A stretch of 64,000 nucleotides of DNA from Plasmodium coatneyi (lineage: Eukaryota; Apicomplexa; Aconoidasida; Haemosporida; Plasmodiidae): NCBI RefSeq assembly GCF_001680005.1, contig NC_033564.1, positions 1,550,001-1,614,000 of the forward strand, in the 5' to 3' direction. The notes under the pieces were generated by a model, which searched no databases, was not told the DNA's origin, and saw only the letters and a list, made by a program, of their open reading frames with translations. The translations under genes were made by a program, and so were the position numbers. This document shows positions 23,288 through 33,553 of this stretch, one piece after another (within the stretch, counting starts at the first letter, position 1; each line of letters opens with the position of its first letter).

Positions 23288-25206
23288 TTAAATGCGATGG
23301 TAACGTATATTTCTCTGCATTCGCTGTTGTTCATTCCACCTATTATTTCCTCTTCTGCTAGAATGGGTAGTAGTATATGAGACGGAATCTTCTGTTGACT
23401 CCTCATCCCCTGAATACTCTGTTGAATCGAATGTTGGATTTTCTTTCGTGTCGTTTGTGTAGTCTGTTGTAGAAGTTCCCTCTGTTGAATCGAATGTTGA
23501 GGCTTCTGCTTCATCCTGTGTTGAATTTTCCGTCGTACCGTATGTGTAATTTGCTGTAGAGGTTCCCGTGGAATAGTCGGTATAATCCTCAGTTTCCATA
23601 TCCAAGTCATACCTGGCGGATCTTCTTTTCTTTACATCAGAAGAGTTATTCTTCCGAGAGAATAATGGGGTATACTGAGAAGGAATGAAGAAAAGGAGAA
23701 AGGATGGTGGAAGAATGTATCACCAATGTACATTTATTGTGTACACTGAACATTTATTGCGTATGTGTAAACATACCACTTTGAACAACAGAAATGATGA
23801 ATATATATATATATATTTTTTTTCCCCCCCCTTTTTAAAAAATATTATAAACGGATATATTTGTGTGTGTGTGTGTATATATATATTATTCTAATGCTAT
23901 ATATATGTACCTTATATAAAAGAAAAGAAATAAAACCTAATCCTCCTCCTACTGCGGCGATGGAAGATACGATAGGAATGGTAGGAAAGGCATGTATTGT
24001 ATTGTCCGTACTGAGTGTAGAGAGAGTCCCTTCCAGCTGACCAGGATTCTGGTGTTCTAGACTCTCCACTCCAGAATCATGTCCTCGTTCAGAAAGTTGA
24101 CCCCTGAACCCGAATCCAGTGCCCCCATCTTGTTGCCCAGAAACCGGGAGGGAATCTTGCACAGGATCTTTCTGAAGAACTGTAGACGTCGGACCGTCCA
24201 CAGCCGATGCACTTAGTGTATGGGATTCGGCACTCTGCCGCATTTCCTGTCCCTTAAGAGGCTGCCCTGCCCTTTCAGCTTGCACATGTAGTTGATCACT
24301 TAGATCACCTTCAGTAGGAAGCTGTGCAACCTGCACAACTACCTCTTCAGTTTCCAGTTCAGCTTGCAGTTCCGGATCAGCTGGAGGTTCTCCGAGGGTA
24401 CACGGACTTTCTGTTCCTCCTATAGTTTCGGAACCCAAGCCTACTCTCGTCATCAGTTGCTTCAGATTTGTAATATCCTCTTGTTGAAACATATTTTTGA
24501 ATTGTTCATAATAATCATGCTCATCATTAGTATGTGCACAATGTTCCGACATTTCTTTATAAGCATCAGCAACTTCCTGGAAAGCCTCCTTACATCCTTT
24601 GTTATAGATTCTTTTACAATCCACATCTTGTCCATCTTTTATTTTGTCATAATTCCCTTTATAGTCGAATAGCATTTTCATCCATTGAAAATGTTCCTCC
24701 GTAATATCTTGATATAGTATGTTGCACGTACTTACAGGGACTTCCTCTTTCAGTATTTTATATATTCCACTTATGTTCCCTGATAATGTTGTGTTCTGCT
24801 TCATTTCTTTAATCCATTTTTCTTTTAGCCAATAATAAAAGGAATGACAATATTTATCCCTGAAATCCCTGCTCATCTGCATGTCCTTCACTTTGCACCA
24901 GGCACCCATAATTTTATTTATGTCAGCCTTAAGATCCCCGTAGTCCTTTAATTCCCTCTGTAATGCTTCACTCACTTCTGCTTTCTTTTGTCCACAACAT
25001 TTACATGGACCTACCCGTGTATTAAAAAAGCCATATATTCCTGCGGAGGTGAGGCCCATTGTACGTCCACCCTATAGATATAATAATGAATACATGTATA
25101 TGCTGCAGTACTTATATTTATTTTACTATACCATATATTTCATTGTTTACGTACTCGGTAACATATCTTTATGAACACCACTGAAGAATCCCCTCACAGC
25201 CATCAT
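23288..25206 (-). CDS. KIR-like variant antigen with long Gln/Glu-rich stalk
   Basis: Inferred exons (minus): 25206-25198 (MMA, donor GTGAGG), 25071-23911 (387 codons) and 23674-23288 (129 codons with stop); about 518 residues, all phase 0. Exon 2 opens GGRTMGLTSAGIYGFF, includes the pair CKCCGQKK, and the family core is CHSFYYWLKEKW, with K in place of the usual G. After about residue 220 the sequence becomes a roughly 150-residue low-complexity stalk rich in Gln, Glu, Pro, Ser and Gly (PPADPELQAELETEEVVVQV, VSGQQDGGTGFGFRGQ). The span is IAAVGGGLGFISFLLYK. Exon 3 starts YTPLFSRKNNSS, has repeated S-T-x-D/E units (FDSTEGTSTTDYTND, FDSTEYSGDEES) and ends QRNIRYHRI, identical over the last seven residues to the neighbouring kir at 26.6-29.1 kb. 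No break is seen. Confidence 0.86.
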
Positions 25207-26619
25207 TCTCTTTCCTTTCCTTTAATATTTTGGTTTACAGTAATTCCATTTTAACAAATGTATCCCTTTTACATATTTTTCTAAATTATACTTCCTTATT
25301 ATCCTCCGTATTATAATTGTACTCACTCGTATCCGTACACTAAATTTTCATTTTCTGATTCAATTATTTATTCCTTTTCCCTCATAAAATAGATTTCACT
25401 GTGAACCCACATTATATAAATTCATATGTATTATTTATGTGTTACTTATATGTTCCTTACATATTACTTATATGTATGAAGTATATTAATTCTTAATTAT
25501 TGAATATACACAGAAAGAAAAGGGAAGGGAAGATAATGGGATGATGAGCTGGTAAGTTCAGGGAAGGAATATGGTTGTTCTGTGCTGTGTGTGCTGAACT
25601 TACTATTTATTTATTTTTTTCTTCGCTCTTTTTTTATTATTATACTCTGTGTGAACTTCGGTAAGGTTAAGTTGTTCCCTATTATTCTTACTTGTTCTCT
25701 TTTTTTTTCTTCCCTGTATTATTACATTTTGTGCAATTTCATGTACTATTACATTATTCCTTATCATTTTTATTTGCTGCTACTTTCGAATTATAATTTT
25801 TTACTTCTAGGTTGAAATTTTTAAATTATGCTACTTATATTCAAAGAATATTCCACACTTAAAATTTTTACTAAAATTTTTTTATATAATACATAAACTT
25901 AATTTATATTGAGAATTCTACATTCCTTCCATTATTTTGTTTCTTTATTTATATATATTACACTGAACACACATTATACCCGGAAATAATATGTAGAACG
26001 GGGAATGTTTGCAATGTGGAATATGTGTGGAAGGTGCGGAGTATGTGATTCGTTCAAATTTTTTTTTATTTAAAAATTTTTTTATTTTAGAATTTGTTGT
26101 TGCTGCTCTTTGTGTTATGCTGTGTTCTTGTACCTTATAAAGAAGTATATATATTCCCCTATACATTAATACTATATAGGCGCCCATTGGAGCCTGTTAT
26201 ATATGTATCTGATAATAATAATTCCTCTTCCCTTCTTTATAATTCTTTAATATAATGCATTGCTGCACTTTCCTGTATGCTGATATTGTTCAAAATTTTC
26301 CTTCCTTTGCCAATTACTCCAGAAGTTTGTCACATTCTTTTCTCTTCCTTTTTTTCCCATAAATTCTTTGCATTCATATTTCCCCAAAAAATATATTTTA
26401 AGGAATTCCATTTTTGTTATATGCCTACTCCTTCCATATATTCCATGCATATGTGTACAATTCTTCTTCCCTGCCGGAATTTCATGACTACTATGGTCAT
26501 GTACTCCATATTGGATGCAAGCGGACAAAGTTCATTCCTCCCCCTGCGCATTTTCTATGCCTGTTGTGATCATGCAGTTAGAATGGTGGGGTCACTGCAG
26601 TTCTTGAGGAGAAGCACTA
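25207..26619. other. Spacer between two head-to-tail kir genes
   Basis: AT-rich, no supported gene. The stretch about 25300-25620, upstream of the kir at 23.3-25.2 kb, resembles 29230-29500 upstream of the next kir (see findings). From about 26250 it approaches the 3' end of that next kir. Confidence 0.6.
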
Positions 26620-29086
26620 TTATATGCGATGGTACCTTATATTTCGCGGCCGCTGTCTATTACTATTCCTGCCTACTCTGGACGATGTCGTATATTCGGT
26701 AGAATATTCTGTCATGGAATCATCTCCTGTTGTTGTTGAATAAAGTGTAGACTCTGTTCCCGAGTCCTCTGTGTAATCCCCCGTTGTGGAAGATTCCCCT
26801 GAATCTTCTGTGGAATTATAAGTTGAGTCTACCGTTGAATCTTGTGTTGAATAGTCTGTGGAATGGTCTTCTGCATCGCCCGTTGTATCTTCCATGGATG
26901 TATTAAGTTCACTTCTTATGGCGGACCTTCTTTTTTTTCTGCTTCTACTGGAAGGGTTACCTATTCCGCGGAATAGGGAGGTATACTGCATATGGAAAGG
27001 CAGAAAAGGATGAAGAGGTGAGTGTGTATGGCATATATGCATGCTGCAGCCTATATTTTAACTCTCCTATGCATGCAAAATAATATTCATCAATAATATA
27101 TTACATATATACTACTTTTAATTATAATTGTAATGGTAGTTATGATTATAATTGTATACTTACTTTATATAGAAGGAAAGAAATGGCCCCAATTCCTATT
27201 ATTGGAAGTGCAGCAGATACGATGGGGATGATAGGGTCTACTGCTGAAGAGGCCGAAGCAGAAAGACGGTCTTGTTCCACATTATTCACCTGAGTAGGTG
27301 TACGTGCAAGTTGACCATTACCTTGAGCTCGTTCATGAGTAACTTGCACACCATCAGCACTCTCCGGACTAATACCTGCACCCGGTACACCAGGTGCTGC
27401 AGGGCCCCTCTCTCCATTTTCCCCTGTACTGGCAACCTCTAATCCATCATTCACATCACCAACAGGACCTGGAGTTCTACTGCCACGTTCTTCCTCAATA
27501 CCAGCAGGATCACTTGAGGATGAACTGGAACTGAAACTAGAACTCGAGCTAGAAGTGGAGGAATGGGATTCATGCTGTACTGGTTTGAAATTGGGCTGTT
27601 CACGTGAAGTATCAGGACTCGGAATAGCATCGGCAACTGTAACTTCCTCTCTCTCAGGATCTTCACCTGCTTTTTCACCTGAAGAGTGAGTAAGGAAGGA
27701 AGGGGGGACAAGGGTGTGTGAGTATTGTTTTTAGTATAGTTCAAAATACTAACATTTGGAATATTCCATGTATCGGGATGCACCTCCCCGTGTGGGTGTT
27801 CTTTCTTTCTGAATATTTGTTCTTTTACTTTCCTCTTTTTGTAATAATAATAATGCACTTTTGGATTATACATATTGGTTATGTGTTGTATCCTTTCTAT
27901 ATTTGTCTTACCTGCTCTACTCCTTAGGCCTGTTGGACCTGCTTCACCTCTTACACCCGTTGGACTTTCTTCACCTTCTGAAACTAAAAGATGGGCAGCA
28001 AGAAATATGTAAAATATAATGAAGAAAATATTATCAACCTAGGCTCGTAGGATGGTAGTGCTCCTAAGATGGGATGGTACAATGGAGTGGTGGTACATGT
28101 GCACCCATAATAAGGGGTGCACCCTTGCGGGGGTGTAGGAGCAGTTTCCTTCTATTCATTGCACTTGTTTCTTTCTTCTTCCATAATAATTTTTTAATTA
28201 CGTGAACCATTTGCTTCTTCTTTGTTCGAACCTGGGGTTTCATTGGCTTTCTCCAGCTGCTGCTTCTCCTGTAGTGCGTGCAGGGCGACCCGCTGCTCTT
28301 CTTCACCCTGTTTCTTTCTTAGCTGTGCTTCCACTTGCCCCTGTAAAGACTTTATTTGGCCAATTTTTAAAGATCTTCCGCTTCCTACGATCCTACGCGC
28401 TATACATAGGGGTGTGGTATTATTCCCTGGTTTCATGCAAAAGTCCTCTATGTTCGTATGGATTGTGTAAACCTTCTCCATATAGTCCTTATATTCTCCG
28501 AGGCAGTCGAGGTCGGCCTCCTTTATTCCTTGTTCTATAAATGACTTATCCTGCGAATAGTCGTACAGTATCCTTAACTGTTCGAGCTCCTCTGCGCTAA
28601 CATTATAATATGTACTTGGGCACCTCTCCTTTCTGAATTTCATCTGTACTTCGGGTAACATCCCATGAATTTTTCGCATAACTTCAGAGAACACTTCACT
28701 CTTCTGTCCGCACATTTCCCACACTTCCTGTCCTAGCCAATAATAAAAATGCTGACAGTACATAGACCTGTCCGTGCTACTTTTATTATTCATATGGCAC
28801 CAGACATTCATAATGCCTTCTACTTCACGCGTTAGTTCCATGTGTGAACTAAGTATACTTTCTAAGCTGCCCCTCATTGTGTCATATTTACCATTACATA
28901 TATCATTCCTTCCTGCTGCTGTCTCAAACTCATCATACCGGGATTGTGTACTCCTCCCCTTTAAACAATTCCCCTGTACATATAAGGAGTAATATATATG
29001 AACCATGTGCGGCACACATATAAATTCAAGATATATTACAGAAGCTATGTTATCTATATTGATTTCACTCTTACCAATTTTGACAT
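26620..29086 (-). CDS. KIR-like variant antigen, five exons with collagen-like and Ser-rich inserts
   Basis: Inferred exons (minus): 29086-29075 (MSKL, donor GTAAGA), 28973-28202, 27977-27912 (66 bp), 27678-27164 and 26985-26620; about 576 residues. The joints flanking the 66-bp exon are phase 1 and the others phase 0; all have GT/AG. The first large exon opens GNCLKGRSTQSRYDEF, has the core CQHFYYWLGQ, and ends in a Gln/Lys/Glu-rich helix-like stretch with no membrane span. The 66-bp exon encodes Gly-x-x-like sequence (GEESPTGVRGEAGPTGLRSR). The next exon continues with GEKAGEDPEREE, a pure Ser stretch, GENGERGPAAPGVPGAG and the span PIIGIGAISFLLYK. The tail starts YTSLFRGIGNPSSRSRKKRR, has many S-T-x-D units and ends PRNIRYHRI. 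Thus extra exons split the stalk of an otherwise standard kir. The exon structure is inferred from phase and splice sites. Confidence 0.8.
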
Positions 29087-30376
29087 TTTCTTCTTTTTTC
29101 TATTGCAGTACTATTTTAACTTATGGGAAGTTTACATTAATATGTGCATACACTTCCGGTATACATTTTCTTTGGGAGTGCTTACTCCTTGATTATTTGT
29201 CTGTTCCGTTTTATTTATACCTACTCATGATTACGTGGGAAATTCTTTATTTCTTACTTTAAGTACTTCTTCCTTTTTTCTCGTCTAAAGTATAATTCAT
29301 GGTAAACCCATACTACTCAAATATATGTATTACTCACATGTGAATATATTAATTATTGAGTACACAGGATGGCAAGATGATGATGGGGTGGTAATATGAG
29401 AAAGAACATGGTGTTATGTGGTATGTGGCGTGGTTCTTATATATTCTTCCTTTTCTTCTTTTATTTTATATTATTATACTCTGCCTGATTTCGTATACTC
29501 TTATACTCCTCCTTATTACTCTTATTTTTTCCTTCCCCCCTTAAGAATATAATTCTTTTCTGAAATTAATATTTTTAAATGTAACAGCTATATGAATTTT
29601 TTTCTTTCTTTTTTCCTCCTGCACGCCACGTTTATGCCCAAGTGGTGGTGAGAAGAAAAAAAACTAAATTGCATGAATTTGTAGCATGTGGACACTTAAC
29701 ATTTTGCAATACCAAACAGTTTTTTCTTTTAAAAAAAAACAAATACAAAAAGTGATAAAAATGGTTTTTATATGCATATGAAAGGGGGTACACATGAGCC
29801 GACTTGGACACTTAACATATATCCACTTGTAGAAAATGCACCTGGATAGAGGAAAACACGTCTGTTGTTGTGTAGTGTTGTGTATAGCACAGCTCAGTAA
29901 CGGTGCATTGCTGTATTCTTTTTTTTTTTTTTTTTTTTTTTTTTTCCTTTTTTTGAGCATGTGTACATATATTGTGCAGTTCCGCAAAGCTAACGGGACT
30001 TAATCATCATCTGAACCAGCTCATCACGACTTCGCATAAGCACCTCCGTCGTGAAAGGGCAGGAAACCCTTTTGGAAAGAGTTACCCCAGAGAGTAGCCT
30101 GACTAACACAAAGTCCCCGTGCGTGTAGCATACGTATTGCATGTATTGTGGATGCTGTGCACGAACAGAGGTTGACCCTACGCAACTTGTTTTTTTTTTT
30201 CCTTTTTTTTGTGACTTCCTACTGTGCATTATCTGAGGAGAAAAAAACCTCAGGTGGGCACCCGCGGAGAGCAGTAAGCCATCCGTGGGTGTATACAAAA
30301 AAATGCACTAGCCAAAATCGGCCTGACAAAGAAACACGCAGTTAGCGCGAGCAACATACAGGAAGGCGAAGCAAAA
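29087..30376. other. Intergenic region between kir cluster 2 and the TRM13-like gene
   Basis: AT-rich upstream region of the kir (29087-29600), then more GC-balanced sequence from about 29780 that should include the promoter and leader of the divergent TRM13-like gene. It has a 26-T run at 29920-29945. No gene seen. Confidence 0.6.
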
Positions 30377-33300
30377 ATGCAGGACGTGTGTCCACTGGAA
30401 AGGAATTCTTTCCCCCCGGATGACAGTATAGGGAGGACAAAGGAGATAGTAAAACACCTGAAAAAATGCCCCCTATTTTTAAAGGCGCTCTATCTGCACT
30501 ACAACCCATTTTGCTTTCCCAACATAAATGACACGAGTAGCTACTTAATAAACAATGGGGACGTCGAAGCAGAGTTGAACAGATACCATGTCGCATTCAA
30601 CGAAACAATCCTCCACATTTTAAAAAAAAAAATAATTATCACTAGCTTTGAGCAGTTCCGCACCCTTAAGTATAAAATAATTTTCGAACAATTTTTAAAT
30701 CACGGAGTAGAGGAGTTGCTGTCTAAGTTGAGGGACGATGATTTTGTGAGAGCGCTGCAGGGAGAGATGGAGGGGAAGCTACCACCACCTGGTGTAGCAG
30801 CGAAGGAGGGGGGAAATGATGAACAGACAACGGGGCAACCGATGACCGAACCCCCAGCCGAAGACCCCCATTTAAGCACTGCTAACCAATTCCTGGATGG
30901 CTACATCGTTGCAGTGAAGAAGTTGATATACCATTTGAGGGAAACTCCTCACCAGAAGAACGGAATAGATTCGTTTGTAAAGGATCACCTGGGGAGGTTA
31001 TCCTCCCTTGGCAAATCAACAGAGGCAGAAAAAGGAAACACTTTCCGCGCCGATAGAGTGGACACAAATGGGAGGGGAAGCAACCCCAGGGAGAAACACC
31101 CACTTCCCATTCTCACCCTCCAAAGCATTGGGAACATCCACAAGTATCGCCTTTGTTGGGACCTCCTACAATTTATAGACAAGGAGGTATTCCCCGTGAG
31201 GAGAGAAGAAAATGAAGAGGAAAACATCGAGAAGGCAGATACCATCACAGACGAACAGTTGATTGAGAAGGAAAACCTCGACAGGGACGAAATTATGAGC
31301 ATCATCATTTATACAGTCATATACCTATGCTGCAAAATGAGCATTATCAAAAGATTAAAAAACAAAAATTTTCATAATAAAAATTACCTGAACAGTTCAG
31401 GTGAAAAATCAATATATTTTTTTTTGGAAAATTTAGACAAACATGACTTACAAAATGTGAACATGATGTTTTTGCTTCTCCATTTTAACAACAATTTGTT
31501 TGGGATCTTCGAACGTATGTTTAATGAGGGAGGATGGAATAGAAGGGAAGGCACCTCCCTGAGGGATTATCTGTTTATTGAGTTGGGCGCCGGGAAAGCC
31601 AACACGACAAGATGGGTCAAATTTATTATGGATGACTTGGTGGATATTTTGGAGAGGTTCTTTTCGCGTGGACATCAGCGGGGGGAAGGAGGCGTCGCGG
31701 AAAGTGCAGCCCTGTCCAGAATAAAAGTAGACAGCCAGGCGGAGGAGGGAACAACCAAACTGATAGAACAGTCACCTGAACCACGAGAGAGATGCAAACT
31801 TCTGATCATCGAGAGGGAATCCCTGAGGAACAAAAAGGAAAAAAAAAACTTCCTTATGCAAATGGCCCAAGAGAAGAACCAACATCTACTCAGAGTAAAG
31901 GCAGACATCTCAGACTTCCATTTGTCAAAATTTATTTATTTTTCAGAAAATGGTTTAAAAGGGGAAGGAAGTTCCTCTGCGTTCGTTCCTGATATTATTC
32001 AGTTTTACTACTACAAGGGGGTATACAGTTGGAGGGGGGGCCTTCCCATGACGGATCACCTGGGGGATCACCTGCGTGATAACCTGCGGGATGACGAACG
32101 GCCTAACCATGGAGGTACCCCCATAACAGAAGCGTTCCTGCGAAACAACCTATTGCAGCTGGGCACCTACTTCGATGTGCACGTAAAGAAGCTCCTCTCC
32201 TTTTTGACCCAGGGAAATAACAACCTCTTGAAGTTCGTGAAGGCACAAGCGCATGTCACTGAGCGTGCATGTGCTTATACGTATATATGTGTGTGTATAT
32301 TTTTATATGAACCGAACTCATGAACCAACCTGCGAAGTGCACACCTCTCCCATTTTGTCCTCTTCCCTACCCCCTTTTATTTTTTTTCTTTTTTACAGAG
32401 TTTACGATGATATGAACAACTTCCTCAGAAACTTCGACTGCAAGAAGGTGACCTTTCTAACGAAGCACTTGTGTGGTAATGGCACCGACTTAGCGCTTAG
32501 GTAGGTGGGGATATGTCGACGGTTCGCCTTAGCAGTATAAACACGAGAAAATTGGGAAGGGGACTTCTTCATGTAAGAATCACCCAGGGTAACCTACTCC
32601 GTAATGCTACATCCGTTTGAATGCACCTCCACCTTTGCCTTTATAGAATGCTCGTGAACAACACCAAGAACAGGGACAAAGAAAATTACTTCATCCTCGC
32701 CCCGTGTTGTCACCATAGGTATGGCAAAAGACAAAACGATTCGCCTTCAATTGGCACTTTAGCTCCCACTACCCACACGGGTGTATGAAGTAGTACACCA
32801 CCAACATGTCGTCGCCACTTTTTTTTTTTTTTTTTTTTTTTTTTTTGCAGATGTGATGTGCACAAAATTTTGGGCTTTAAGGTTTTGAAGAAGTTGGGTA
32901 TCAACGAGGGGCACCTGCAACATGTTGTGAAGCACATGTCCGGGTAGGTCCATCTGAGTGAGCATCACCCAAGGATGAGCAAAAATGAGGGAAAATTATG
33001 CGAAAAAAAAAGCGCCCTAGGAAAGGGTCCTCTACATGGGCCTACTAATGGTCCTGCTAATAAACCGCCTCCCTCCTTTGCACCCGCAGCTACGCCTCCT
33101 GTGATAACCAGGAGAAGAAGACCATCGGGAAGAAAGTTAAGCTTCTGGTGGACCTCGCCAGGTGGGTATCACCCCCCATAGAACAATGATGCAACACTTG
33201 ATGCAGCGCCAATGTGGCACATGTAGGAACATCGGTGCATTATTCAATACCGCTACCTACCAACGCAGGATCCTGCACCTACTGGATGAAGGACTACAAC

Positions 33301-33407
33301 ACGTCTACCTCATCAAATATGTGAACCGAAGTGTAACGATAGAGAACCACGTCATCGTCTTTTTTAACCATCACAAGTTGGACTTGCGCAATTTCAGGCA
33401 CTTCTAA
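30377..33407 (+). CDS. TRM13: TRM13-like tRNA 2'-O-methyltransferase, six exons
   Basis: Trm13 makes 2'-O-methyl at position 4 of tRNA acceptor stems. Inferred exons: 30377 to about 32290 (3' end unresolved), 32399-32500, 32647-32718, 32851-32943, 33090-33161 and 33268-33407; introns 2 to 5 are all phase 2. The N-terminus has Cys/His zinc-finger residues (CPLERNSFPP, HLKKCP). The SAM-binding motif is FIELGAGKANTTRWV (about residue 400), then LLIIERESLRNKKEKK, the position of the family's DR-x3-R-x-K. Exon 2 carries TKHLCGNGTDLALR, exon 3 LAPCCHHR and exon 4 CDVHKILGF, the diagnostic KHLCG-x2-TDL and CCH-x-R motifs. The C-terminus has a conserved GKKVKLLVD helix. The first donor is ambiguous because the next exon needs a phase-2 partner: AC/GTATAT near 32281 is one option. 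Large charged inserts lengthen it beyond yeast Trm13. It converges with SMC1, ends 146 bp apart. Confidence 0.86.
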
Positions 33408-33553
33408 GCTGGGGGAGAGGGGTACAAAAAAAGAAAACACGATCCGTCGCATGTTACCAGGTGGGGTGCACTACCAATAGGTGAATTGCTAAAGAGAGGT
33501 AGGTCGATTCCCCCCCGCTATACTCGCTACGCTCGTTATGCGCGTTACGCTGG
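33408..33553. other. Short spacer between convergent TRM13-like and SMC1 genes
   Basis: Both genes end here. It contains a small repeat of CGCTA(C/T)GC(T/G)CGTTA-type words at about 33520-33555 just before the SMC1 stop. No other feature seen. Confidence 0.6.

Noticed and set aside
1..30000. SICAvar genes
   Set aside because: No SICA-type large cysteine-rich exon series was seen; all variant genes here have KIR cores.
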